NCBI GenBank assembly: GCA_964573725.1
Contig: CAZNLJ010000020.1
Location: 1-64,000 of the forward strand
DNA from: UBA6168 sp964573725
GTDB taxonomy: Bacteria; Bacteroidota; Bacteroidia; Chitinophagales; Saprospiraceae
DNA length: 64,000 nucleotides
Direction of reading: 5' to 3'
Made by a program: the position numbers and the translations under genes. The notes under the pieces were generated by a model. The model worked only from the letters and a program-made list of their open reading frames with translations. It searched no databases and was not told where the DNA came from. Numbering within the stretch: the first letter of the stretch is position 1; each line of letters starts with the position of its first letter. Of this stretch, positions 25,137-34,840 are shown one piece after another.

Positions 25137-28100
25137 ATGCAGCGAACAACAACCATCCTGGCCATCCTGGCCATCGTCCGGAGCTTGGCCGCACAACCTG
25201 GCCAGCTGTCCATTCCCCGCGTGGACCTCATGCCCAACCTACCGGTCCCCTACGACCTGCGCAACTGGAAAACAGCCGCCACAGACTACGATGCCTTCGT
25301 CTTCAACAACCAATTGACCGGAACCTACCTTCCCCTGGTCGGATTCGCTCCCGCCGGAGTGAACTATCCGGCGAACGAAAGCTTCCGGCTGCACACCTAT
25401 GTCGGCACCAACAGTCCCCTGGGCAACGAAGCCATCAACGTCCTGCCCGCCCTGGTCGGCGCCACCCTGGTCGGCATCGACAAGAGCGACCAGTACGGGA
25501 AGAACTGGCTGCTCATGGCACAGGATTTCTACAACAAAGCCAATGGGGAAAACCTGTACCTCAACAATCCCGGCGCCAGCAGCGGCCAGGACTGGTGGTA
25601 CGACATGATGCCCAACGTCTTTTTTTACCAACTCTACGACCTGCACAGTGACCTCGGCGGGGAAGCCGATGCACAATTCACCGCCATCGCCGACCTTTTC
25701 GCACAGGCCGTCCGCGCCATGGGTGGCCATGACGCTCCCTGGCAACCCGCCTACATGAACTATCGGGCCTGGAAATTCAAGACCATGGAGCCGAATCCCA
25801 ACGGCGTACCGGAACCGGAGGCTGCCGGCGCTTTCGCCTGGGTCCTATACAATGCCTGGAAAAAGACCGGCCAGGATGAATACCGTAAGGCCGCGGAGTG
25901 GTCGCTCGAATTCCTGGACAACTGGCCTTCGAACCCCTCCTATGAACTGATGCTGCCGTATGGTACCCTTACGGCCGCCCGCATGAACGCCGAACTCGGT
26001 ACGGATTACCAGCTCGACAAATTCCTCAACTGGTCTTTCGAAAAAGGTCCCCTCCGCAACTGGGGTACCATCGTCGGCACCTGGGGCGGTATGGACGTCT
26101 CCGGCCTGGTGGGTGAAGCCAATGATGCCGGCAACGATTATGCTTTCCAAATGAACGGCATGCAGCAGGCCGCCGCCCTCGTCCCCCTCGTTCGCTACGA
26201 CAAACGGTATGCCCGCGCCATTGGGAAATGGATGCTCAACCTCGCCAATGCCTCCCGCCTCTTTTTTCCGCAATTCCTCCCCGACCAACTGCAGGACAGC
26301 GAAACCTGGTCCTCCGCCTACGACCCCGACGGGTCCATCGGCTACGAAGCCTTGCGGCAAACCTACCAGGGATACGCACCCTTCGCAACCGGCGATGCCA
26401 TCAACGGCGGCTGGGCCGCCACCAACCTCGCCCTCTATGGCACCGCCTCCATCGGCTACCTCGGCGCGCTCGTCGAAAAGACCGGTATCGACAAAATACT
26501 GAAAATAAATGTTTTGGCAACGGATTTCTTTAACAGCGGCGCCTATCCGACCTTCCTCTTCTACAACGCCCATCCCGCCCCCAAGACCATCCAGTTCGAT
26601 GCCGGAAACGCCCCTGCCGACCTGTACGATGCCATCTCGGAATCTTTCCTCCTACAGGATGTCAGCGGCCTGGTCTATCTTACCATCCCGGCAGACCAGG
26701 CCATCCTGGTGACGGTCTGCCCCGCCGGTGGCACCATCTCATACGACCGCAACCGGATGCTCGTCAATGATATTCCGGTGGATTTCCGCCAGAGCCAGCA
26801 GGCTTTCGACCTACCCCCCCGCTTCAAGGCCTTCGCGGCCGCGGAAGACACCCTGGAAATCGGCACGGCGACCTCCCTCTTCGCTACCGTCGCCGCTTCG
26901 GACCCCACCCTGCTCAGCTACCAATGGACCAGTACGGCCGGCCTCATCGAAGGAAATGGCAGCCAGGTCGAATTCACCGCCCCCCTCTCCCCGGGCCCTG
27001 TGCAAGTCCGCTGCATTGCCACCGATCCCGCCGGTCCGGCCGACACCGCCACCCTCACCCTGACCGTGTTGCTCGAAATCAACGAAGCCCCGCAGATTTC
27101 CGCCCTGCAGGTCTCCGCCCCGTATACCGGCCCCAACGGAACCGTCCAACTCACTTGCCTCGCCACCGACCCCGACCTAGACCCCCTGACCTTCTCCTGG
27201 TCGGCCTCCGGCGGCTCCCTCGACGGCATCGGCCCGACCGTGCAGTGGACGGCACCAGCCTCCGAAGGCAACTTTCAACTGTCCGTATCGGTCACCGACG
27301 CCGCCGGCTGGTCCGACCAGGCCGGCACCACCTTCCTCGTGAAATCCTTCAGCCCCACCCCCGGCGACCTGGTCGCCGATTATCCCTTCGACGGGGATGC
27401 CGATGATATCAGCGGAAATCTCCTCCACGGGTCGGCCAATGGCGCCGTGCTCACCAACGACCGGCTCGGCATCCCCCAACAAGCCTATTATTTCAATGGC
27501 GGCAGCCAACATGTCGCCGTCGCCAACAATCCCCTCCTCAACTTCCAGGACGGTATCTCCGTCAGCTGTTGGTTCCGCGCAGCTACCCTCCCCGACAAGG
27601 AAACCTTCCTGCTCTCACACGGAAGCTGGCAAAACCGATGGAAAATTTCCATCACCCCGGACAAGAAACTCCGCTGGACCGTCAACACCCTCTCCGCCAT
27701 CGGCGACCTGGATGCACCCGTCCCCATCGTCCCCGACAGCTTCTACCACCTCACCGCCACCTATTCCGACGGGTTCATGGCCCTCTACCTGAACGGAGAA
27801 CTGGCCAGCCACCGCCCCCTCTCCGGCCTCCTCCGCACCACCTCCGCCCCCTTCCTCATGGGCCAGATGCTGCCCGGGGAAACCGCCTACAATTTCAAAG
27901 GGACCCTCGATGCGGTCAAACTATTCGACCACGCCCTGATCCCGACGGAAGTCACCACAAACTACCAGCAGGACCTGACCGGGCTGCGTGAACCCCGGCC
28001 CATCGCCACCGGCATCCTGACCCTCTGCCCGAACCCCGCCCGGACCTGGGTCCGCGTCGTTTCCCCGGTACCGCTCGACTTCATCCGGGTCTACGATCCG

Positions 28101-28226
28101 GCCGGCCGGATGGTCTTGGAGCAGGCCGGCTCCCCGGTACTCGACATCGGCACCTGGCCTCCCGGCATGTATGTCGTGGTCGGCCACAACGGAGGGCGGA
28201 TTTACACGCAAAAACTTCTCAGATGA
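25137..28226 (+). CDS. T9SS-secreted toroid enzyme-like protein with Ig-like and LamG domains
   Basis: 1,029 residues from the ATG at 25,137 (MQRTTTILAILAIVRSLAAQ, a signal peptide); a longer frame to 24,792 runs through the intergenic repeat and is rejected. Residues about 30-475 look like an alpha/alpha toroid of the kind found in polysaccharide lyases and glycosidases (NYRAWKFKTMEPNPNG, AFAWVLYNAWKKTGQDEYRK, NWGTIVGTWGGMDVSGL). A beta region runs to about 560, two Ig/cadherin-like domains to about 735, a LamG domain to about 945, and a T9SS sorting domain ends the chain (LCPNPARTWVRVVS; PPGMYVVVGHNGGRIYTQKL). It is probably a cell-surface carbohydrate-active protein; no known family was assigned. 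Confidence 0.82.
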   Translation: MQRTTTILAILAIVRSLAAQPGQLSIPRVDLMPNLPVPYDLRNWKTAATDYDAFVFNNQLTGTYLPLVGFAPAGVNYPANESFRLHTYVGTNSPLGNEAINVLPALVGATLVGIDKSDQYGKNWLLMAQDFYNKANGENLYLNNPGASSGQDWWYDMMPNVFFYQLYDLHSDLGGEADAQFTAIADLFAQAVRAMGGHDAPWQPAYMNYRAWKFKTMEPNPNGVPEPEAAGAFAWVLYNAWKKTGQDEYRKAAEWSLEFLDNWPSNPSYELMLPYGTLTAARMNAELGTDYQLDKFLNWSFEKGPLRNWGTIVGTWGGMDVSGLVGEANDAGNDYAFQMNGMQQAAALVPLVRYDKRYARAIGKWMLNLANASRLFFPQFLPDQLQDSETWSSAYDPDGSIGYEALRQTYQGYAPFATGDAINGGWAATNLALYGTASIGYLGALVEKTGIDKILKINVLATDFFNSGAYPTFLFYNAHPAPKTIQFDAGNAPADLYDAISESFLLQDVSGLVYLTIPADQAILVTVCPAGGTISYDRNRMLVNDIPVDFRQSQQAFDLPPRFKAFAAAEDTLEIGTATSLFATVAASDPTLLSYQWTSTAGLIEGNGSQVEFTAPLSPGPVQVRCIATDPAGPADTATLTLTVLLEINEAPQISALQVSAPYTGPNGTVQLTCLATDPDLDPLTFSWSASGGSLDGIGPTVQWTAPASEGNFQLSVSVTDAAGWSDQAGTTFLVKSFSPTPGDLVADYPFDGDADDISGNLLHGSANGAVLTNDRLGIPQQAYYFNGGSQHVAVANNPLLNFQDGISVSCWFRAATLPDKETFLLSHGSWQNRWKISITPDKKLRWTVNTLSAIGDLDAPVPIVPDSFYHLTATYSDGFMALYLNGELASHRPLSGLLRTTSAPFLMGQMLPGETAYNFKGTLDAVKLFDHALIPTEVTTNYQQDLTGLREPRPIATGILTLCPNPARTWVRVVSPVPLDFIRVYDPAGRMVLEQAGSPVLDIGTWPPGMYVVVGHNGGRIYTQKLLR

Positions 28227-28313
28227 AAAAAGGAGTCCTCCGGAAATGGGCATGCAGATGCCATTCCCGGATATCCTCCTTCCTATATCCTCTTTTCTCT
28301 AAATCGTTATACA

Positions 28314-31300
28314 ATGAAACGACAACTACCCATCCTGACGCTGCTGATCGGCTGCCTGTCCGCCGCAACCGGTTTGTCGGCACAAACCCCGGTGGCCTAT
28401 TACGGCTTCTCCGGAACCGCAAAGGACGTTACCGCCTTCGCCAACCATGCTTCCGTCCAGGGGGCTTCCCTCACCCAGGACCGGTTCGGCTGGGCGAACA
28501 GTGCCATGTTCTTCGACGGAACCCAAGGGGCGCTCACGGCTCCCCACGGCGCACAGCTCAATTCCGGCAGCATCACCATCGGCTTCTGGATCAATCCTTC
28601 CGCTTTCCCCGCCCAGGGCGAGGTCTATCTCCTCTCCCACGGCGGCTGGCAGGAGCGCTGGAAGATCTCGCTGCCCAGCCATGGCAAGCCGGTCTTCACC
28701 ACCCATGCCAACGGTGCCTGCTGCAGCGACATGGATGCCGGCACCCCGCTCCCGCTCGACACCTGGACCCACGTGACCATGGTACACGACGGCACCAAGG
28801 ACCGCATCTATTACAACGGTGTCCAGGTCAATGAGAAGGATGTGACCGGCGACCTCGACCCGACCACCTTCCCGCTCGGTATCGGCTGGAATCCCATCGA
28901 CGGCAACGCTTGGTTCCATGGTTCCCTCGATGAGGTGGCCATTGTGGACGGGGCTTTGTCCGCGCTCCAGATCGCCGCCCTCTATGCGGCGCAGTCAACC
29001 GCCCCACCCGCCCCGAACAGCATCGTGGCCCGCTATTCCTTCGACGGCAACGGCGAGGACGGCTCCGGCTTCGGCAACCATGCCGTCTCCGTCGGTACCG
29101 CCCAGGCCACCGACCGCTTCGGATACGGGCATGCCGCCTTCCATTTCGACGGCGCCGGCGCCGAAGTCACCGCTCCCGGCAGTGCCTACCTCAACTCCGC
29201 CCACACGACCATCCGCTTTTGGGTGAAACCCAACAGCTTCCCGGCTTCCGGCGAAGTATACCTGCTTTCCCACGGCGGATGGCAGGAACGCTGGAAGATT
29301 TCCCTGCCCAACCACGGCAAACCTGTCTTCACCACCCACGCCGCCGGCGCCTGCTGCAGCGATATGGATGCCGGCACCCCGCTCCCCACCGATGCCTGGA
29401 CCCAAGTCGTCATGGTCCATGACGGCACCAAGGACCGGATCTATTACAACGGGTCGCAAGTCAATGAGAAGGATGTGACCGGCGACCTCGACCCGACCGG
29501 CTTCCCACTCGGTATCGGCTACAACCCGATCGATGGCGGCGGCTGGTTTGACGGATCCATCGACGAGGTGGAAATATTCGACTATGCCCTGTCCGCCACC
29601 GATATCGCCGACCAATACGCACTTGCCGCCACCTTCCCCGGCAACACCACCAACCGCGTAGCGGCCTACGAACTCGATGGCAACGGAACCGATGCGTCCC
29701 AATTCGCCAACCACGCCGACCTGACCGGCGGCGGCACGGCCGTCCCCAACCGCCACGGCTGGGGCGGCAACGCCTACCAGGGTGCCGCCGTCGCCGCCAA
29801 CTCGGCCGCCTTGCAGTCCGACCACACCACCATCAGCTGCTGGGTCAAACCGAACAGCTTCCCCGCCTCCGGCGAAGTCTTCCTACTCTCCAACGGCGGC
29901 TGGCAGGAACGCTGGAAAATCTCGCTCCCCAACCATGGCAAACCGGTCTTTACCACCCATGCCGGCGGTGCCTGCTGCAGCGATATGGATGCCGGTACTC
30001 CCCTGCCCTTGGATACCTGGTCGCACCTCGCCTTCGTCCATGACGGCACCAAGGACCGCATCTACCTCAACGGGGTCCAGGTCAATGAAAAGGACGCCCC
30101 CGGCGCCCTGGACAAAACCCGCCATCCGCTCGGCATCGGCTTCGATCCCATCGATGGCAGCGGCTTCTTCGACGGCGCCCTGGATGATGTCCTGGTCTTC
30201 AACGAAGCCCTCGGCGCCACCGAGATCGCCGCCCTCTTTGCCGAACAGGACGCCACCCCGGCCGCCATCGGCCCCCTGGTCGCCCACTATGCCTTCAGCG
30301 GCAACAGCCTGGACGGAACCGGATACCGCAACAACGCCTCCCCCGCCCCGCTCCGGAAGGACCGCTTCGGCAAGGCGAACAAGGCGGCCGCCTTCAACGG
30401 CAACACCGAGGTGACCGCCGCCAACTCCCCCCAACTCAATTCCCCCCACACCAGCGTCAGCTTCTGGGTCAAACCCAACAGCCTCCCCGGGAACGGCGAA
30501 GTCTTCCTCCTCTCCTTCGGCGGCTGGCAGGAACGCTGGAAAATCTCCCTGCCCGGCCACGGCAAACCGGTATGGACCACCAACCATACCAATGGCATCT
30601 CCGATATGGACAGCGGCGACGGCAACGCCTTGCCCCTGGATGCCTGGACCCATGTGGTCATGGTCCACGACGGAGCCAAGAACATCATCTACTTCAACGG
30701 CAATCCCGTCGCGGAAAAGGATGTGGTCGGCGACCTCGACAACACCTCCTTCCCGCTCGGTATCGGCTACAATCCCATCGATGGGGGCAATTGGTTCGAC
30801 GGCTACCTCGATGAGGTGCAGGTCTACAACCAGGCACTCTCCGCCGCCGATGTCGCCGCCCTCCATGCCGAACAAGCCCAGGCTCCCGCCGGCGGTGACG
30901 ACGAGGCGCCTTGCGCCCCCCTCAACCTGAACGCCGAGGTCGTCTTCAACCACGTATCCCTCTCCTGGCTGCCCGCCACCGACAACGTCGGCGTCACCGC
31001 CTACAATGTCTGGCAGGACGGCATCCCCGTCGCCACCACCACCGCCACCCATGCCGACTTCCCCGGCCTGGCCCCGCTGACCGACTTCGTCTTCGCCGTC
31101 TCCGCCGTGGATGCCGATGGTAACGAATCCCTGCCGACCTCCCTGCTCGTCACCACCGGCCCCGACCAAAGTCCGGACCTCACCCCGCCGACCATCCCCG
31201 GCAATCTCCAGGGACAACCCGGCTTCAACTCGGTCCTCCTCAGCTGGGACGCCTCCACCGATGACACCCAGGTCGCCGGTTATATCGTTTGGGTGGACGG

Positions 31301-32399
31301 TACCTACTTCGACAGCCTGCCGGCCAATACCCTGAGCGTCCTCGTCACCGGCCTGGAACCCGAAACAGCCTACAGCTTCGAAGTGGCAGCCTTCGACCTC
31401 GCCGGCAATACCTCCGACAAAGCGGAACTGACCCTCGAAACCACCGAACCGCTCGATACCGGCGAACCGGGACTGGTCGCCCACTATCCCTTCGACGGCA
31501 ATGCCGACGATGCCACCCCCTACCAAAATCACGGGGTCATCGGTGGAAATCCCGTCTTCGAGAACGTCTCCCACCCGAACGGCAGCGGCCAGGCCATCCG
31601 GTTCGACGGGGACCAGGACAGCGTCCTGGCGGCCAATGCCGTCCAGCTGCTCTCCGATTACACCACCGTCAGCTTCTGGATCCGCGTCGACAATGTCAAT
31701 ACCCAGGACGCCGAGGCCTATGTCATGGATTTCGGCCATTGGGACCAACGCTGGAAAATCTCGCTGCCCCAGCACCGGAAACCTGTCTGGACAACCAACA
31801 GCAACAATATCCAATTCCCCAACTTCATCTCGGATATGGATTCCGGCGACGGCAACGAACTCGTCATCGGCCTCTGGTCCTATATCACCATGGTGCACGA
31901 CGGCACGAACGACCTGATCTACAAGGACGGGGTCCTGGCCAACCAGAAACCGGCGGCGGGCAAACTCAACACCACCGCCCGGCCGCTCTGCTTCGGCAAC
32001 AACCCGATCGAAGGGGGGCAGTACTTCCCCGGCGCCCTGGACGACGTCAAGATCTACAACCGCGCCGTCACGGCCGAGGAAGCGGCCCAACTCTACCAGA
32101 CGGGTGCCCTCACCTCGACCGATGAGCCTGCCCTGGCGGCCGTTTACGTCGACCAGGTCTTCCCGAACCCGGCCCGCCACGAGGTGACCATCCGGCACCG
32201 GCTGCCGGCCGGCGAGGAGCTCCTCGTCCGCGTCTTCGACACACAGGGTCGGCAACTCGATGCCCTCCGCCTCGCCGCCGCCGATGTCGCCACCGGCAGT
32301 TTCTCCCTGCCGGTAGGCCATTATCCCGCCGGCTTGTATACCCTCAACCTGGTACTGGGCGGCAAGAATCTCGGCGCCGTCCGCTTCAGCAGACAGTGA
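28314..32399 (+). CDS. giant surface protein: five LamG domains, two FN3, T9SS signal
   Basis: 1,361 residues with a signal peptide (residues 1-23). LamG-type domains at about 24-225, 230-435, 440-645 and 650-860 share a near-identical core: HGGWQERWKISLP, ACCSDMDAGTPLP and MVHDGTKDRIYYNG. Two fibronectin type III domains follow (about 870-1,045; PLNLNAEVVFNHVSLSW). Then come a fifth, more diverged LamG domain (about 1,055-1,270) and a T9SS sorting domain (VFPNPARHEVTIRH; YPAGLYTLNLVLGGK). It is exported and anchored or released at the surface, and probably binds glycans. No catalytic domain is visible. It is 87 bp downstream of the toroid protein, whose own LamG domain is similar. Confidence 0.88.
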   Translation: MKRQLPILTLLIGCLSAATGLSAQTPVAYYGFSGTAKDVTAFANHASVQGASLTQDRFGWANSAMFFDGTQGALTAPHGAQLNSGSITIGFWINPSAFPAQGEVYLLSHGGWQERWKISLPSHGKPVFTTHANGACCSDMDAGTPLPLDTWTHVTMVHDGTKDRIYYNGVQVNEKDVTGDLDPTTFPLGIGWNPIDGNAWFHGSLDEVAIVDGALSALQIAALYAAQSTAPPAPNSIVARYSFDGNGEDGSGFGNHAVSVGTAQATDRFGYGHAAFHFDGAGAEVTAPGSAYLNSAHTTIRFWVKPNSFPASGEVYLLSHGGWQERWKISLPNHGKPVFTTHAAGACCSDMDAGTPLPTDAWTQVVMVHDGTKDRIYYNGSQVNEKDVTGDLDPTGFPLGIGYNPIDGGGWFDGSIDEVEIFDYALSATDIADQYALAATFPGNTTNRVAAYELDGNGTDASQFANHADLTGGGTAVPNRHGWGGNAYQGAAVAANSAALQSDHTTISCWVKPNSFPASGEVFLLSNGGWQERWKISLPNHGKPVFTTHAGGACCSDMDAGTPLPLDTWSHLAFVHDGTKDRIYLNGVQVNEKDAPGALDKTRHPLGIGFDPIDGSGFFDGALDDVLVFNEALGATEIAALFAEQDATPAAIGPLVAHYAFSGNSLDGTGYRNNASPAPLRKDRFGKANKAAAFNGNTEVTAANSPQLNSPHTSVSFWVKPNSLPGNGEVFLLSFGGWQERWKISLPGHGKPVWTTNHTNGISDMDSGDGNALPLDAWTHVVMVHDGAKNIIYFNGNPVAEKDVVGDLDNTSFPLGIGYNPIDGGNWFDGYLDEVQVYNQALSAADVAALHAEQAQAPAGGDDEAPCAPLNLNAEVVFNHVSLSWLPATDNVGVTAYNVWQDGIPVATTTATHADFPGLAPLTDFVFAVSAVDADGNESLPTSLLVTTGPDQSPDLTPPTIPGNLQGQPGFNSVLLSWDASTDDTQVAGYIVWVDGTYFDSLPANTLSVLVTGLEPETAYSFEVAAFDLAGNTSDKAELTLETTEPLDTGEPGLVAHYPFDGNADDATPYQNHGVIGGNPVFENVSHPNGSGQAIRFDGDQDSVLAANAVQLLSDYTTVSFWIRVDNVNTQDAEAYVMDFGHWDQRWKISLPQHRKPVWTTNSNNIQFPNFISDMDSGDGNELVIGLWSYITMVHDGTNDLIYKDGVLANQKPAAGKLNTTARPLCFGNNPIEGGQYFPGALDDVKIYNRAVTAEEAAQLYQTGALTSTDEPALAAVYVDQVFPNPARHEVTIRHRLPAGEELLVRVFDTQGRQLDALRLAAADVATGSFSLPVGHYPAGLYTLNLVLGGKNLGAVRFSRQ
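28620..30800 (+). repeat. four in-frame DNA repeats encoding LamG units
   Basis: The segment GGCTGGCAGG(A/G)(A/G)CGCTGGAA recurs near 28,643, 29,276, 29,897 and 30,524, a spacing of about 620-635 bp. Flanking stretches are nearly identical at DNA level. This indicates recent duplication or gene conversion. A fifth unit near 31,740 is more diverged. Confidence 0.85.
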
Positions 32400-32439
32400 T
32401 GCCCGCCACGGGGGGCTGACGACCGCAGCAGGTCCCATT

Positions 32440-32511
32440 GATGAATGGACGCCCATTTTTTCGATCTTTTTTCAAAGCATCAAGAAAATGGGCGTTCATT
32501 GATTTTTTTTT
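32440..32511 (+). terminator. strong stem-loop terminator after the LamG gene
   Basis: An inverted repeat pairs ATGAATGGACGCCCATTTT (32,441-32,459) with AAAATGGGCGTTCATTGAT (about 32,485-32,502). It has two mismatches and a 25-nt loop and is followed by nine T. It lies 40 bp after the stop codon and 120 bp before the GH130 gene, so it should separate the two transcription units. Confidence 0.75.
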
Positions 32512-32631
32512 GCAGCGCAAGCCGCCGGCCGGCTTTTTACACCCCGCTGCCGCCACGGCGCCGAGACCGATGCCGGTCCCGCCGGCGAATCCCGACCAAT
32601 TTCATCCTTTATTTCACCGCCGTTTTCTTTT

Positions 32632-33681
32632 ATGGTTCAGCGTTTTGAAAAAAATCCCATCCTGACAACCCGGGATATCCGCCCGAGCCGGCCCGGTTGG
32701 GTGGTCGAATGCGTCCTCAATCCCGGCGTCTTCCGGTTCGACGGAAAAATCTGGCTGCTGCTGCGGGTCGCGGAACGCCCCGAACAGGTGGCCGGGAAAG
32801 TATCCTTTCCGGTCATGCGGGCGGACGGCCGCATCCGGATCATCGAATTCGACCGCCAAGACCCGAACCTGCGGCTCACAGACCCCCGGATCGTCGGCTA
32901 CAACGGAACCAGCTACCTCTCGACCTATTCCCACCTGCGACTGGTTTGCAGCGAGGACGGCATCCATTTTTACGAACCGGAGGAGCTTCCCTCCCAAATT
33001 TTTGGACAAGGTGCCCTGGAAACGTTCGGCATAGAGGACTGCCGGGTGAGCCGCATCGACGGTGTCTATCACCTGACCTACACGCAGGTTTCGGAAAATG
33101 GGGTCGGTGTCGGCCTGATGCAGACCACCGACTGGCGGGACTTCCGTCGCAATGGGATGATCTTCCCGCCGACCAACAAGGATTGCGCCCTCTTCGAGGA
33201 AAAAATCGATGGGAAATACTTTTGCTTGCACCGGCCATCCGGCAACGGGCTGGGTGGCAATTTCATCTGGATCTCCTCCTCCAACGACTTGCTCCATTGG
33301 GGGATGCACCACTGTATCCTGCGCACCCGGGAACATTGGTGGGACAGCGCCCGCGTCGGCGCCGGCGCCGCCCCCATCCGGACCCCAGAAGGATGGCTGG
33401 AGATCTACCATGGCGCCGACCACCATAACCGGTATTGCCTCGGCGCCCTTCTCCTCGACCTGCAGGATCCCTACCGCGTCCTGGCACGCTCGCGCGACCC
33501 CCTGCTCGAGCCGCATACCGATTACGAACGACGCGGTTTTTTCGGCAATGTGGTCTTCACCAACGGACACCTCGTCGACGGCGATGCCGTAACCGTCTAC
33601 TACGGCGCCTCCGATGAGGTCATCTGCGGAGCGACCTTCTCCGTACGGGAAGTGTTGGACAGCCTCCTGAAGGGACACTGA
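32632..33681 (+). CDS. glycoside hydrolase family 130 enzyme (beta-mannoside phosphorylase or mannosidase)
   Basis: 349 residues forming a five-bladed propeller typical of GH130. The likely catalytic acid is D136 in FGIEDCRVSRIDG. Other family landmarks are NPGVFRFDGKIWLLLRVAE, HRPSGNGLGGNFIWIS, EIYHGADHHNRYCLGALLLD and GFFGNVVFTNGH. GH130 enzymes act on beta-1,2- or beta-1,4-mannosidic bonds, by phosphorolysis in most subfamilies and hydrolysis in some; the sequence as read does not decide which. No signal peptide, so cytoplasmic. It converges with the ABC-importer operon (22-bp gap), which contains a second GH130 gene. Confidence 0.9.
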   Translation: MVQRFEKNPILTTRDIRPSRPGWVVECVLNPGVFRFDGKIWLLLRVAERPEQVAGKVSFPVMRADGRIRIIEFDRQDPNLRLTDPRIVGYNGTSYLSTYSHLRLVCSEDGIHFYEPEELPSQIFGQGALETFGIEDCRVSRIDGVYHLTYTQVSENGVGVGLMQTTDWRDFRRNGMIFPPTNKDCALFEEKIDGKYFCLHRPSGNGLGGNFIWISSSNDLLHWGMHHCILRTREHWWDSARVGAGAAPIRTPEGWLEIYHGADHHNRYCLGALLLDLQDPYRVLARSRDPLLEPHTDYERRGFFGNVVFTNGHLVDGDAVTVYYGASDEVICGATFSVREVLDSLLKGH

Positions 33682-33702
33682 TCCCCTTCCGGAGCCCGCC
33701 GG

Positions 33703-34803
33703 CTACCGCAGGGCTTCCCCTGTTTCATCGAACCAGCGGGCGTTCCGGATGTCCAGCTGCAGCATGACCTGTGCCCCCGTCCCCACCGCCACCTGGGGTG
33801 GCAGCCGGGCCGTCAGCCGCTGGGCGCCCAGCCGGGCGAAGACAAAGCTCTCATGCCCCAACCGTTCCACCAGCTGCACATCGGCCGACAAGGCGACAAA
33901 GGCGGCCGGATCGTTTTCCCCGCCCGGCCGAACCTGCAGGTGCTCCGGCCGGATGCCGAGGGTCATGCGACGGCCGGCGGCAACGGCCTGGTCGGGCAGT
34001 TCTCGCAGCGGAACGACCAAGCGCCGGGAGTCATCCGTAAAAACAGGACCACCGGCCGGCCGTTCGACCTGCCCATCGATGAAATTCATCGGGGGCGCCC
34101 CGATGAATCCTGCCACGAACTTGTTCTTCGGATGGTCATACAAGCTTTGCGGCGTATCGACCTGCTGGATTTTCCCTTCGTTCACAACCGCGATCCGGTC
34201 GCCGAGGGTCATGGCTTCCACCTGGTCATGGGTCACATACACCATGGTGGTGGGCAGTTGTTGGTGCAGCCGGGCGATTTCCTGCCGCATCTGCCCCCGC
34301 AGCTTGGCATCGAGGTTGCTCAGCGGCTCGTCGAAGAGGAATACCTTCGGCTCCCGGACAATGGCCCGACCGATGGCGACCCGTTGCCGTTGCCCACCCG
34401 ACATCGCCGCCGGCTTCCGCCCCAGCAAAGGCTCGATGTCGAGGATACGGGCCGCCGCCAGGACCTTGCCATGGATTTCCTTTTTACCCAATCCTCTTAT
34501 CTTCAACCCGAAAGCCAGGTTCTCATACGCGCTCATGTGTGGGTACAAGGCGTAATGCTGGAATACCACGGCGATATCCCGGTCCTTGGGCGGCACCTCG
34601 TTCACCCGCTTCCCATCCAACAGGAGATTCCCTTCGCTGATGTCCTCCAACCCGGCGATCATCCGCAACAGGGTGGATTTTCCACAACCCGAAGGGCCGA
34701 CCAGGACCATGAACTCCCGGTCTTCGACCGTCAGGTCGACCCCCGCTACCGCCGTGAATTTGCCGTAACGCTTGGTTACCGATTCAAATTGAATACTTGC
34801 CAT
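33703..34803 (-). CDS. sugar ABC transporter ATP-binding protein (MalK/UgpC type)
   Basis: 366 residues from the ATG at 34,803 (MASIQFESVTKRYGKFTAVA). Walker A GPSGCGKST (36-44), signature MSGGQRQR (from 134), Walker B VFLFDEP (154-160), and the switch His in YVTHDQVEAM. The C-terminal third is the TOBE/MalK regulatory domain (GIRPEHLQV). It energises the importer whose permeases are encoded upstream in the same operon; MalK-type ATPases often serve several sugar importers. It is the last gene of the leftward unit, 37 bp after the toroid lipoprotein gene. Upstream in-frame codons back to 34,902 are unlikely to be translated. Confidence 0.93.
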   Translation of the reverse strand: MASIQFESVTKRYGKFTAVAGVDLTVEDREFMVLVGPSGCGKSTLLRMIAGLEDISEGNLLLDGKRVNEVPPKDRDIAVVFQHYALYPHMSAYENLAFGLKIRGLGKKEIHGKVLAAARILDIEPLLGRKPAAMSGGQRQRVAIGRAIVREPKVFLFDEPLSNLDAKLRGQMRQEIARLHQQLPTTMVYVTHDQVEAMTLGDRIAVVNEGKIQQVDTPQSLYDHPKNKFVAGFIGAPPMNFIDGQVERPAGGPVFTDDSRRLVVPLRELPDQAVAAGRRMTLGIRPEHLQVRPGGENDPAAFVALSADVQLVERLGHESFVFARLGAQRLTARLPPQVAVGTGAQVMLQLDIRNARWFDETGEALR

Positions 34804-34840
34804 TGCCGATCTGTGTTGATGGGTTATCAATCCCGCCGCC

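Noticed and set aside
29883..32456. An 857-codon minus-strand frame opposite the LamG gene
   Set aside because: It is a repeat-driven antisense frame: it mirrors the LamG DNA repeats and shows no domain. The plus-strand gene has a signal peptide, LamG, FN3 and T9SS domains.
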